Source: Achromobacter aegrifaciens (GTDB taxonomy: Bacteria > Pseudomonadota > Gammaproteobacteria > Burkholderiales > Burkholderiaceae_B). Taken from it: a stretch of 64,000 nt of DNA. Positions 12,036 to 20,666 of the stretch are shown one piece after another. Numbering within the stretch: the first letter of the stretch is position 1; each line of letters opens with the position of its first letter. The notes under the pieces are model-generated. The model saw nothing but the letters and a program-made list of their open reading frames with translations. It had not been told where the DNA came from and did no database searches. The position numbers were made by a program, and so were the translations under genes. Where the stretch lies: NCBI RefSeq assembly GCF_902859735.1, contig NZ_CADIJY010000006.1:227286-291285 (forward strand). The letters run 5' to 3'.

Positions 12036-12824
12036 TCAGCCTATGTCGCCGCCCGCCACATACATGATCTGCCCGGTGATGTAGGACGCCTCGGGCGCCG
12101 CCATGAAGCAGATCGCCGCGGCGACTTCCTCGGCCTGGCCCAGGCGGTCCTGCGGCGTGTCGCGCAGGCAGGAGGCATACATCTCGCTGACCCAGGCGGC
12201 TTCCTGCGCGGATGGCGTCTCGTGATTGCGCGGAATCGCGCGCACGCCGTTGTCCAGCGCGCCCGGCGACACGCAATTGACACGCACGCCCGACTTCGCC
12301 AGCTCCAGCGCCATGCAGACGGTGGCGGCGTGCACGCCGCCCTTGGAGGCCGAATACGGCACCCGGTAGATGCCGCGCGTGGCGTTGGAACCCACGTTGA
12401 CGATGGCGCCCGCGCCCTGCGCCCGCATCACCGGTATGACTTCACGGCAGGACCACAGCGTGGGCCACAACGAACGGTTGACCTCGCGCTGCATCTGCTC
12501 CGGCGTGTATTCCCAGAACGGCCGGGTCCAGATCGTACCGCCCACGTTATGCACCGACACGTCGATGCGGCCGTTGATCTCCAACGCGGCGCGCACCATG
12601 GACTGCGCGCCCTCATGGGTTTCCAGATCGGCCTGTGCGAAGCTCGCGCGTCCGCCCGCGGCGCGGATCTCCTCGGCCACGGCGGCGCCCTGCTCCTCCG
12701 CCCGGTCCACCACGACCACGTGCGCGCCTTCAGCCGCCAGGCGCCGGGCCGTTGCCCGGCCTACGCCCTGGGCGGCGCCGGTGACCAGGGCCACCAGGCC
12801 CTCGAAGCGTAGATGTGTGCTCAT
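12036..12824 (-). CDS. benD: 1,6-dihydroxycyclohexa-2,4-diene-1-carboxylate dehydrogenase (BenD-like SDR)
   Basis: Short-chain dehydrogenase of 262 residues. It has the NAD-binding TGAAQGVGRATA motif, NVGG, the catalytic Ser (NVGSNATRG) and YSASK, and ends with EASYITGQIMYVAGGD. The stretch RSLWPTLWSC...SNATRGIYRVPYSA matches my memory of BenD/XylL, which oxidise the cis-diol from benzoate dioxygenase to catechol. The gene lies 22 bases downstream of an aromatic-acid transporter gene and in one direction with catA and catB, which supports this role. No benABC dioxygenase genes are in the window, so an alternative SDR function cannot be excluded. ATG 12824 leads straight into the conserved domain. 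Confidence 0.8.
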   Translation of the reverse strand: MSTHLRFEGLVALVTGAAQGVGRATARRLAAEGAHVVVVDRAEEQGAAVAEEIRAAGGRASFAQADLETHEGAQSMVRAALEINGRIDVSVHNVGGTIWTRPFWEYTPEQMQREVNRSLWPTLWSCREVIPVMRAQGAGAIVNVGSNATRGIYRVPYSASKGGVHAATVCMALELAKSGVRVNCVSPGALDNGVRAIPRNHETPSAQEAAWVSEMYASCLRDTPQDRLGQAEEVAAAICFMAAPEASYITGQIMYVAGGDIG

Positions 12825-12846
12825 GCTTGTATCGTCCTTTGCTATA

Positions 12847-14193
12847 TCAATGGGCCGCCGAAAGCGCGCCGTCCGGCCGCGCGTGCTTGAGCTTGAGGCT
12901 CAGCACCGCCAGGGCCGCGACCGCCAGGGGTATCGCCAACGCGATGAAAAATCCCGACGGTCCGCCCCAGGCCAGGAAGCTGCCGCCGATGGCCGAACCC
13001 GCGATCGCGCCCGCGCGGCCCATGCCGATAGCCCAGCCGGTGGCGGTGGCGCGCAAGGCGGTGGGGTAAGCGCCCACGACCAGGTAGTTCAGTGCAATCT
13101 GCTGACCACCGATGCCGAAGCCGGCCGCGCCGACCAGGATGAAGACCAGCGTCCAGTTGTCGCCAGCCTGGCTCAGGCCGACGGCCACCACGATGCCCAG
13201 CGCGAACATGCCGCCAAGCAGCCTCCTCGTGTTGACGCGCGGCAGCACGAAGGACAGCGGAATCGCGCAGATGATGAAGACGGCGTTGACGATGACCGTG
13301 CCCATGGGCGCCTGCTCGGCGGGCAGGCCCGCGGCCTTCAGCACCGTGGGCAGCCACGACAGCAGCATGAACCACGCCACCCAGTTCAGCAGGTACACCG
13401 CCCAGATCGCCACGGTCTTGGCGCCGTGGCCATCCGAGAACAAGGCGCCGACGCCGGCGCGCGCGACGGATTCCTCCGGCACGGTGAACTGCGTGTCGGC
13501 GTCCAGCTTGCGGCGCGAGATGGCCGACAAGACGCGCGCGATGTAGCGCTGGCTTTCCGGATCGCGGCGCGTGGCCTTGAAGTACAGCGACTCGGGCAGC
13601 ATCAGAAAGGCGACGGCAAGCAGGACCAGCGGCGCCAGGCCGCCCACGATGAAGATGCCTTCCCAGCCGATGACGGGCAGCATGCGGGCGGCCAACAGGC
13701 CGCCCAGCATGGCGCCGGCCGGCAGGCCCAGCAGCACGCCGGTCATGATGGCGCCGCGCAAACGGGCCGGACCGTACTCGGCGGCCAGCGCCAGCAGCAC
13801 CGGCGTGCAGCCGCCCATGCCCAGGCCGGCGATGAAGCGCAGCACCAGGATATGGGTGGTGTCGGTGGCCCAGGCCGTGGCGAGCGTGGACAGGCCGAAC
13901 AGGGCCAGGCCCAGCATGATGGCCGGACGGCGGCCGATGCGGTCGCCGATCAGGCCCAGGGTCATGGCGCCCACCGTCATGCCGACGATGCCAGCGGTCA
14001 GGATGGGCGCCAGCGCGCCCGCCTTCAGATCGAACGCGGCCAGGATCGCCGGCCCGGTGAAGGCGATCGCCTGTGTGTCGAAGCCGTCGAACAGCGCGAT
14101 CAGAAAGCACAGGATCAACACGCGCCATTGAAAGGCGCCCAGTCGTTCCTGGTCGATCAGCGTCGGAATCGACCAGCTGGAAGTCGCGGTCAT
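12847..14193 (-). CDS. Aromatic acid:H+ symporter (AAHS family MFS transporter)
   Basis: Twelve-segment major facilitator of 448 residues. The first membrane segment contains DGFDTQAIAFTGPAI, the signature of the aromatic acid:H+ symporters (BenK, PcaK), in which the aspartates are needed for transport. The loop 2-3 motif is GLIGDRIGRRP. I prefer ATG 14193 to the ATG at 14208 because GGAG lies nine bases before it. It sits between catA and the benD-like gene in a leftward catabolic block, so benzoate is the likely substrate; PcaK-type carriers also take 4-hydroxybenzoate. Confidence 0.88.
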   Translation of the reverse strand: MTATSSWSIPTLIDQERLGAFQWRVLILCFLIALFDGFDTQAIAFTGPAILAAFDLKAGALAPILTAGIVGMTVGAMTLGLIGDRIGRRPAIMLGLALFGLSTLATAWATDTTHILVLRFIAGLGMGGCTPVLLALAAEYGPARLRGAIMTGVLLGLPAGAMLGGLLAARMLPVIGWEGIFIVGGLAPLVLLAVAFLMLPESLYFKATRRDPESQRYIARVLSAISRRKLDADTQFTVPEESVARAGVGALFSDGHGAKTVAIWAVYLLNWVAWFMLLSWLPTVLKAAGLPAEQAPMGTVIVNAVFIICAIPLSFVLPRVNTRRLLGGMFALGIVVAVGLSQAGDNWTLVFILVGAAGFGIGGQQIALNYLVVGAYPTALRATATGWAIGMGRAGAIAGSAIGGSFLAWGGPSGFFIALAIPLAVAALAVLSLKLKHARPDGALSAAH

Positions 14194-14303
14194 GATGGTT
14201 GTCTCCATGGCGCGGCCGAACCCGGCCTCGCGCCTGCGGGTTGTTCTAGGTGATTTGGGGGAAAAAATGGCGGCGCCGCTTGCGGGCGCCGCCCGGGCAT
14301 CGG

Positions 14304-15218
14304 TCAGGCGGTGGCGCGGTCCATGCGGGCTTGCGGACGGGCCTCGTCGGCGTCCAGCGCCGGCTGCAGCACAAAGTCGAAACAGACGCGCGTGAACGGC
14401 GCGTTCACGCCCAGGCTCTCATAGCCAGCGGCCGGCGTATTGGGCTGCAGTTCGACCACCAGGCCTTCGCGCGTGGCAAAGGCGAAGTCATCGTCCAGGA
14501 AGGTGTCGCCCGGGATGTTGACCTGCGTGGTCAAGGTGCGCTGCCCGTCGGCCGCCACCAGGAAGTGGATGTGGGCCGGCCGGTTGCCATGGCGGCCCAG
14601 CGCCCCGAACAGTTCGGACGTGGGGCTGTTCGGCGGAATCGCGTAGCCCGGCGGGATGAAGCTGCGAAAGCGGTAGCGGCCTTGCGCGTCGGTCTTGATC
14701 TTGCGGCGCAGGTGGTAGTCCGCCTGGTCGGGATCGAAGTGCGAATAACGCCCCAGCTCGTTGGCGTGCCACACGTCCACCAGTGCGCCGGCGACGGGAT
14801 TGCCGTCCACGTCACGCACCTGCCCTTCCATCACCAGCACCGTGCCGGCTGCGGGATCCTCGTCCAGGCGGGCTTCGCCGTCGGACAAGGGCGCGCCCGC
14901 GATGTAGAGCGGTCCCTCGATCGCGCGCGGCGTGCCGGCGGCGCGGCCGGCGGCCTCGTCGGCCTCTTCCTCGCGGATGTCGATCAGGCGGTCAAAGCCC
15001 AGGCCTGCCGTGATCAACCCCAGTTGGCCGCTGCCGCCCAGGCGCGCAAGCCAGTCCACGCCCGCCCAGAATTCATCGGGCTTGATGTCGAGATCGTCGA
15101 TCGCGCGGAACAGGTCCGACACGATGCGCTGCGTGATCTGCCGCACGCGGTCGTTGCCCGGATTGACCTGGGAGCTGTTGACCAGATCCAGTAGTTGTTG
15201 CTGGGTATATTCAGCCAT
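14304..15218 (-). CDS. catA: Catechol 1,2-dioxygenase
   Basis: Intradiol ring-cleaving dioxygenase of 304 residues, converting catechol to cis,cis-muconate. The Fe(III) ligands are visible: Tyr in ELGRYSHFD, Tyr in IPPGYAIPP, and two His in RPAHIHFLV. The N-terminal helical linker domain typical of catechol (rather than protocatechuate) enzymes is present. ATG 15218 has GGAG seven bases upstream. catB starts the operon 42 bases to the right, and the product of CatA is the substrate of CatB. Chlorocatechol dioxygenases are usually shorter (about 250-260 residues), which favours plain catechol. Confidence 0.95.
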   Translation of the reverse strand: MAEYTQQQLLDLVNSSQVNPGNDRVRQITQRIVSDLFRAIDDLDIKPDEFWAGVDWLARLGGSGQLGLITAGLGFDRLIDIREEEADEAAGRAAGTPRAIEGPLYIAGAPLSDGEARLDEDPAAGTVLVMEGQVRDVDGNPVAGALVDVWHANELGRYSHFDPDQADYHLRRKIKTDAQGRYRFRSFIPPGYAIPPNSPTSELFGALGRHGNRPAHIHFLVAADGQRTLTTQVNIPGDTFLDDDFAFATREGLVVELQPNTPAAGYESLGVNAPFTRVCFDFVLQPALDADEARPQARMDRATA

Positions 15219-15260
15219 GATGCGTCTCCTGCTTTTTGGAATGATCGGGAAAGTGATGGG

Positions 15261-16487
15261 TCAGGTCGCAGCGGCCTCGCCGCGGCGGCCGAAGTCGACC
15301 GTGGCGGGCGTCAGGCCCGCCCTTGCGCGGTCAAAACGTTCCAGCCGTTTTTCGTCGACGACGACGCCAAAGCCGGGGCCGTCGGGAAGGTGGAGTTCGA
15401 AGTCGCGCACGGTCATCGGCTGCTCGACGATGTCGTCGACCAGCAATTGCGGGCCGAACAGTTCGCAACCGTGGTGCTGGTCGGACAGCGTGGCGAACAC
15501 GTGCGCCGACGCCGCGCTTCCCAGCGAGGTTTCCAGCATGGTGCCGCCGTACCAGCCGATGCCGGCCGCTTGCGCCACGGCCGCGACCTCGCGCGTGCGC
15601 AGCAGCCCGCCGTGCTTGGCAACCTTCAGGGAAAACACATGGCAGGCGCGCTGCGCGGCCAGCATGTAGGCGTCCTGCGCGGAGCACACGGTTTCATCCG
15701 CCATGATCAGCGCGGCCGAACCCAGCGACTGCGTCGCTTCGCGCAGCGCCTGCACGTCCCACTTCGCCACGGGCTGTTCGATCAGGGTCACGCCGGCCTC
15801 CACCAGTTGCGGCAGATAGCGGCGGGCGGTGTTGCCGTCCCAGGCCTGGTTGACGTCCACCGTCATGTCGGCGCGGCCGTCCAGGCCGCGCGCAATGCGC
15901 GTCACGTGCGCCACATCGTCCGCCGGACTGCGCGCGCCGATCTTGAGCTTGAAGAGGCGATGGCGGCGCGCCTGCATCATCTGCTCGGCCTCCTCCAGAT
16001 CGCGTTGCGAATCGCCGCTGGCCAGCGTCCAGGCCAGCGGCAGGCGTTCGATGCGCTTGCCGCCCAGCAATTGCCAGGCCGGCACGCCCAGGCTGCGCGC
16101 CACGGCGTCCAGCAGCGCCATCTCGACCGCGCTCTTGGCGAAGGTATTGCCCTTGCAGACCGCATCGAAGCGGTTGAGGTGTTCGGCGAATCTGCGCGCA
16201 TCCGCGCCGGCCACGGCGGGAGCCAGGTAGTTCTGGATCGCATGCAGGATGGTTTCCGGCGATTCCTCGTTCCACGACGGGCCGCCTATCGTGGCCGCTT
16301 CGCCAAAACCGCAGGCGCCGTTGGCTAGCCAGAGCTGCACGATCACCGGGCTTTGCCGGTTGATGGCGCCGAACGAAAACTTGTGCGGCCGGATCGTCGG
16401 GATGTCGACGATTCTTGCGTGGATGCGCTCGATGCGCCAGGTGGCATCGTCTGCCGTGATCGGAGCCGGGGTCGAAACGGATGTCAT
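15261..16487 (-). CDS. catB: Muconate cycloisomerase
   Basis: Enolase-superfamily enzyme of 408 residues, converting cis,cis-muconate to muconolactone. Catalytic features are the KxK motif (LFKLKIGA), metal ligands in TVDVNQAW, IEQPVA and MADETVCS, and the distal Lys in FSLKVAKHGG. I start at ATG 16487; a TTG 11 codons upstream is possible but lacks a ribosome site. The gene is first in the leftward catB-catA block and is divergent from a LysR gene across a region holding a 10-5-10 inverted repeat. The next enzyme, muconolactone isomerase CatC (about 95 residues), is not found in any gap here. Confidence 0.93.
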   Translation of the reverse strand: MTSVSTPAPITADDATWRIERIHARIVDIPTIRPHKFSFGAINRQSPVIVQLWLANGACGFGEAATIGGPSWNEESPETILHAIQNYLAPAVAGADARRFAEHLNRFDAVCKGNTFAKSAVEMALLDAVARSLGVPAWQLLGGKRIERLPLAWTLASGDSQRDLEEAEQMMQARRHRLFKLKIGARSPADDVAHVTRIARGLDGRADMTVDVNQAWDGNTARRYLPQLVEAGVTLIEQPVAKWDVQALREATQSLGSAALIMADETVCSAQDAYMLAAQRACHVFSLKVAKHGGLLRTREVAAVAQAAGIGWYGGTMLETSLGSAASAHVFATLSDQHHGCELFGPQLLVDDIVEQPMTVRDFELHLPDGPGFGVVVDEKRLERFDRARAGLTPATVDFGRRGEAAAT

Positions 16488-16565
16488 AAAGCCTGAAGCC
16501 CTGCGTGAGTGATGCGGCAAGATTAGGGCTCGGCCGGTTTTGCATCCAATGATTTATATTGCATT

Positions 16566-16590
16566 TATCATTCGATATGGTCGAACGATA
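16566..16590. promoter_or_regulatory. LysR-type operator between catB and its regulator
   Basis: TATCATTCGA (16566-16575) and TCGAACGATA (16581-16590) are inverted repeats matching at nine of ten positions around a five-base centre. The site is 50 bases before the regulator start and about 79 bases before catB. Position and symmetry are those of a LysR recognition site used for both autoregulation and catB activation. Confidence 0.7.
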
Positions 16591-16640
16591 CACTTACAAT
16601 CATCGACCGCCCAGACCGGCATAGCGCCAGGAGCCCCTCG

Positions 16641-17552
16641 ATGGAATTGCGCCAGCTGCGCTACTTTCTCAGCGTCGCCGACACCGAGCACCTGACCCGC
16701 TCGGCCGACGCCCTGCACGTCACCCAATCCACCCTGTCGCATGGCCTGCGCCAGCTGGAAGAAGAGCTGGGCATGCCCTTGTTCGACCGCATCGGCCGGG
16801 GGCTGCGCCTGTCGCAGGCGGGCCGGGTGCTGCGCGACCACGCCAGCCGGGCGCTACAGGAAATCGAAGCCGGCAAGATGGCCCTGGCGGATCTGGCCGG
16901 CCTGCAGGCGGGGTCCCTGACCATAGGCGTCATCCCCACCTTCCTGACCCATTTCGTGCCGGACGCGGTGGCCGGGTTCAGCCTGGCCTTTCCCAAGGTC
17001 CAGATCCAGGTGCGCGATCTGCGGGCTGGCCCCATTGAAGACCTGCTGGTCAGCGGCCAGCTGGACCTGGGCATTTCATTCCATCCGGCGCTGCGGGAAG
17101 AAATCGAGGCGCAACCCCTGTTCGACGAACGCCTGCAGGTCGTGGTTGGCAAAAACCACCCGCTGGCCTCGCGGCGCAGCCTGCGCATGCGCGATCTCGC
17201 GGGTGTGCCGCTGGCGCTGCTGCCGCGCAGTTTCGCCACGCGCCGCATGATAGACGCGGCCTGCGCCCAGGCAGGGCTGACGCCCGACGTGCGGGTCGAA
17301 ATGGAGTCGGTGGACGCCTTGATCCACCTGTGCCGGCAGGGCGAACTGGCGACCATCGCCGCCGAGCATGCGGCAGGCGCGGCCGGATCGGGGTTGAAGA
17401 GCATCGCGCTGACCGACCCCACCACCATCCGCCGCGCGGCCATCCTGTGGCGCAAGGAAGCCTCGCGCAGCCGCGCCGCCCAGGAGTTCGCCGCCCGGCT
17501 GCTGGACGCGGTGCAGCGCCTGCCTGGCGCGGCAAGCGCGAATCGCCCCTGA
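16641..17552 (+). CDS. LysR family regulator of the catechol genes (CatR/CatM-like)
   Basis: LysR-type activator of 303 residues. The N-terminal helix-turn-helix (MELRQLRYFLSVADTEHLTRSADALHVTQSTLSHGLRQLEEELG) is followed by a two-lobed effector domain beginning near residue 92 (GSLTIGVIPTFLTHF). It is transcribed away from catB, as are CatR and CatM, which respond to cis,cis-muconate. Sequence around the HTH resembles CynR-type proteins too, so assignment to the catechol genes rests mainly on position and on the shared operator. A bidirectional terminator separates it from typA. Confidence 0.88.
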   Translation: MELRQLRYFLSVADTEHLTRSADALHVTQSTLSHGLRQLEEELGMPLFDRIGRGLRLSQAGRVLRDHASRALQEIEAGKMALADLAGLQAGSLTIGVIPTFLTHFVPDAVAGFSLAFPKVQIQVRDLRAGPIEDLLVSGQLDLGISFHPALREEIEAQPLFDERLQVVVGKNHPLASRRSLRMRDLAGVPLALLPRSFATRRMIDAACAQAGLTPDVRVEMESVDALIHLCRQGELATIAAEHAAGAAGSGLKSIALTDPTTIRRAAILWRKEASRSRAAQEFAARLLDAVQRLPGAASANRP

Positions 17553-17570
17553 CACTGCGGCCCCCAAAAA

Positions 17571-17594
17571 AAACGCAGCCCGAAGGCTGCGTTT
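17571..17594. terminator. Bidirectional terminator between the LysR gene and typA
   Basis: AAACGCAGCC (17571-17580) pairs perfectly with GGCTGCGTTT (17585-17594) around CGAA, preceded by an A run. It can end both convergent transcripts. Confidence 0.8.
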
Positions 17595-17630
17595 CTTTGT
17601 AGCAGCGCAGCCAAGCTGCGCGCCGTGTCA

Positions 17631-19454
17631 TCAGACGGCGGATTCGCGCGCGGCGCGCTTGCGCTCGTTTTCCAGCAGGAAGCGCTTGCGCAGACGGATC
17701 GACTTGGGCGTGATTTCCACGAGTTCGTCGTCGTCGATGAATTCCACGGCGTATTCCAGCGACATCTGGATGGGCGGAACCAGGCGCACGGCTTCGTCGG
17801 TGCCCGAGGCGCGCACGTTGGTCAGCTGCTTGCCCTTGATGGGGTTCACGACCAGGTCGTTGTCGCGGCTGTGGATGCCGATGATCATGCCTTCGTACAG
17901 CGCATCGCCCGGGCTCACGAACATGCGGCCGCGATCCTGCAGCTTCCACAGGGCGTAGGCCACGGCGTCGCCGTGATCCTGGCTGATCAGCACGCCATTG
18001 CGGCGCTCGCCGATCGAGCCTTCCTTGATGGGCGCGTATTCGTGGAAGATGTGGCTCATCAGGCCGGTGCCGCGCGTCAGCGTCAGGAACTCGTTCTGGA
18101 AACCGATCAGGCCGCGAGCCGGGATCAGGTATTCCAGGCGGGTACGGCCGCGGCCGTCCGGCTGCATGTCCTGCAGGTCGCCCTTGCGGCGGCCCAGCTC
18201 TTCCATCACGCCGCCCTGGTGGGCGTCTTCGACGTCGACGGTCAGCGATTCGAACGGCTCGCACTTCACACCGTCGATATCCTTGAACACCACGCGCGGA
18301 CGCGACACGGCCAGCTCGTAGCCTTCGCGGCGCATCGTTTCCAGCAGAATGGTCAGGTGCAGTTCACCGCGGCCCGACACCTCGAACACCGTGTCGTCGC
18401 CCGTGTCGCGCACGCGCAGCGCCACGTTCGACTTCAGTTCGCGGTCCAGGCGGTCGCGCAGCTGGCGGCTGGTCACGAACTTGCCTTCGCGGCCGGCCAA
18501 GGGCGAGGTGTTCACCATGAAGTTCATGGTCAGGGTGGGCTCGTCGATGCGCAGCATCGGGAACACGTCCTGATTGGCGGTGTCGGTCACCGTGCAGCCG
18601 ATGCCCAGCTCTTCGATGCCGTTGATCAGCACGATGTCGCCGGCTTCGGCTTCGTCCACGACGATGCGCTCCAGGCCGTGGAACTTCAGCACCTGGTTGA
18701 TGCGGCCGCGGCCGCCCTGGCCTTCAGGACCGAACTTGTAAGCCACTTCCATGCCGGGACGCATGCGGCCGCGGTTGATGCGGCCCACGCCGATCTTGCC
18801 GACGTAGCTGTTGTAGTCCAGCGAGATGATCTGCATCTGCAGCGGACCATTGGGATCGTCGTCGCGCTGCGGCACGTGTTCGAGGATGGCTTCGAACAGC
18901 GGGCGCATGTTGCCTTCGCGCACTTCAGGATTCAGGCCGGCGTAGCCCGACAGGCCCGAGGCGTAGATCACCGGGAAGTCCAGCTGCTCGTCGGTGGCGC
19001 CCAGCTTGTCGAACAGGTCGAAGGTGGCGTTGATGACGAAATCGGTGCGGGCGCCCGGACGGTCGACCTTGTTGACCACGACGATGGGCTTCAGGCCCAG
19101 GGCCAGCGCCTTGCGGGTCACGAAGATGGTCTGGGGCATGGGGCCTTCAACCGCATCCACCAGCAGCAGCACGCCGTCGACCATGGACAGCACGCGCTCG
19201 ACTTCGCCGCCGAAGTCCGCGTGTCCCGGGGTGTCGATGATGTTGATGTGCGTGCCTTCGTATTCGACGGCACAGTTCTTGGCCAGAATCGTAATGCCGC
19301 GTTCTTTTTCCAGGTCGTTCGAGTCCATGACCCGTTCGGTCAGCGCCTGGTTTTCGCGGAAGGTGCCGGATTGGCGCAGCAGCTGGTCGACCAGGGTGGT
19401 TTTACCGTGGTCCACGTGGGCGATGATGGCGACGTTGCGCAAGGCGCGAGTCAT
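17631..19454 (-). CDS. typA: Translational GTPase TypA/BipA
   Basis: Ribosome-associated GTPase of 607 residues, implicated in 50S assembly and stress adaptation. The G domain opens the protein with [15 protein letters not shown] (residues 13-27), then [12 protein letters not shown] and [11 protein letters not shown]-like domains II, III and V follow, and the family-specific C-terminal domain ends with a basic tail. Its ATG shares the tetranucleotide ATGA with the truB stop, so the two are probably translationally coupled. It is the last gene of the rimP-nusA-infB-rbfA-truB-typA series. Confidence 0.97.
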   Translation of the reverse strand: MTRALRNVAIIAHVDHGKTTLVDQLLRQSGTFRENQALTERVMDSNDLEKERGITILAKNCAVEYEGTHINIIDTPGHADFGGEVERVLSMVDGVLLLVDAVEGPMPQTIFVTRKALALGLKPIVVVNKVDRPGARTDFVINATFDLFDKLGATDEQLDFPVIYASGLSGYAGLNPEVREGNMRPLFEAILEHVPQRDDDPNGPLQMQIISLDYNSYVGKIGVGRINRGRMRPGMEVAYKFGPEGQGGRGRINQVLKFHGLERIVVDEAEAGDIVLINGIEELGIGCTVTDTANQDVFPMLRIDEPTLTMNFMVNTSPLAGREGKFVTSRQLRDRLDRELKSNVALRVRDTGDDTVFEVSGRGELHLTILLETMRREGYELAVSRPRVVFKDIDGVKCEPFESLTVDVEDAHQGGVMEELGRRKGDLQDMQPDGRGRTRLEYLIPARGLIGFQNEFLTLTRGTGLMSHIFHEYAPIKEGSIGERRNGVLISQDHGDAVAYALWKLQDRGRMFVSPGDALYEGMIIGIHSRDNDLVVNPIKGKQLTNVRASGTDEAVRLVPPIQMSLEYAVEFIDDDELVEITPKSIRLRKRFLLENERKRAARESAV

Positions 19455-20203
19455 AGCGAGTCCTTTAAGGTCAGGGTGGAGGGCAGCAAGCCCTCCGGCA
19501 ATTCGTTCAATGCAAGCAATGCCTGCTTGGGGTCTGGCATGGCCTGCAAGGCATCCAGCGCAACGGCGCGTTCCAGGGAAAACGGCCCGACGTGCGTGCG
19601 CCGCAGCGCCGTCAGGTGGGCGTAACAGCCCAGCACGCGCCCGATGTCCTGGGCCAGCGTCCGGATGTATGTGCCTTTACTGCATGCCACATCGATCTCT
19701 GCCTCGGTTCCGTTCAGGGACAGCAGTTCGATGCGGTAAATCGTGATCTGGCGCGGCGGCCGTTCCAGCTCGATGCCGGCGCGCGCGTACTCGTACAAGG
19801 GCTTGCCGTCGCGCTTGAGCGCCGAATACATGGGCGGAATCTGCTCGATCGTGCCCGAGAAACGTGACAGCGCGTCGCGCAGCGCCTGCTCATCAACGGT
19901 AAAGCCCGGCTCGGCGGTGGACACGACATTACCGGTCAGGTCGCCGGAGTCGGTTTCGGAGCCAAATTGCAGCGTAGCGCGATATGCCTTGTCGGCGTTG
20001 AGCATCGCGCCGGAAATCTTGGTTGCGCGTCCCATGCAGCACACCAGCAGACCGGTGGCGAAGGGATCCAGCGTGCCAGTGTGGCCGGCTTTTGCCGCGT
20101 CCATGGCGCGTTTGGCGCGTTGCAGGGCGTGGTTGCTCGACAAACCCACGGGTTTGTCGAGCAACAGCACACCGTCGAGCGTAAGCCCGCGTCGTTTAGC
20201 CAT
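19451..20203 (-). CDS. truB: tRNA pseudouridine(55) synthase TruB
   Basis: Makes pseudouridine 55 in the T loop of tRNAs; 250 residues. The catalytic Asp lies in [15 protein letters not shown], and other family motifs are [14 protein letters not shown] at the N-terminus, [19 protein letters not shown] and [16 protein letters not shown] start at ATG 20203 ([11 protein letters not shown]); the longer frame to 20329 has no homology. It follows rbfA by 37 bases and overlaps typA by four bases. The order rbfA-truB is conserved widely in proteobacteria. Confidence 0.96.
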   Translation of the reverse strand: MAKRRGLTLDGVLLLDKPVGLSSNHALQRAKRAMDAAKAGHTGTLDPFATGLLVCCMGRATKISGAMLNADKAYRATLQFGSETDSGDLTGNVVSTAEPGFTVDEQALRDALSRFSGTIEQIPPMYSALKRDGKPLYEYARAGIELERPPRQITIYRIELLSLNGTEAEIDVACSKGTYIRTLAQDIGRVLGCYAHLTALRRTHVGPFSLERAVALDALQAMPDPKQALLALNELPEGLLPSTLTLKDSL

Positions 20204-20240
20204 CGTCGGAATCCGGTTTAAAGCAGTGACGACAGCCCGA

Positions 20241-20642
20241 TCAGGACTGGTCTTCAGGTTCGTCGGGCACGCCCGAATGCGGGCCGGGCCGGTTTGCGCG
20301 GTCGATGAGGATCGACATTTCGATGCCACGGGCGATCTGCTCGTCGTGGAAGAAGCGCAAAGTGGGGACAGTATGTATGTGCAGCAGCTTGTACAGCTGG
20401 GAATGCAGCCAACCGGCTTTCTCGTTCAGCAAGGCGGTCGCGGCTTCGGGCTCGGCGCCCAGAACCGTGAAATACACCTTGGCATGCGCGTAGTCGGTCG
20501 ACAATTCCACACCAGAGAGCGTGATCAGTCCAGCGCGGGTCGTGTCGATCTCGCGCTGGATGATCCCGGCCAGATCCTTCTGGATCTGGTCGGCCAGCCG
20601 CAGATTGCGGCCGGGGATGGCTTTGGACTTGTGACGGCTCAT
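20241..20642 (-). CDS. rbfA: 30S ribosome-binding factor A
   Basis: Cold-shock and 30S maturation factor binding the 5' helix of 16S rRNA, 133 residues. The KH-type fold begins with [21 protein letters not shown] and contains [18 protein letters not shown]. The acidic C-terminal tail ([10 protein letters not shown]) is short. It lies 24 bases after infB and 37 bases before truB in the same operon. Confidence 0.95.
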   Translation of the reverse strand: MSRHKSKAIPGRNLRLADQIQKDLAGIIQREIDTTRAGLITLSGVELSTDYAHAKVYFTVLGAEPEAATALLNEKAGWLHSQLYKLLHIHTVPTLRFFHDEQIARGIEMSILIDRANRPGPHSGVPDEPEDQS

Positions 20643-20666
20643 TAGAAAAAATGCCTCGCGGTCGCC

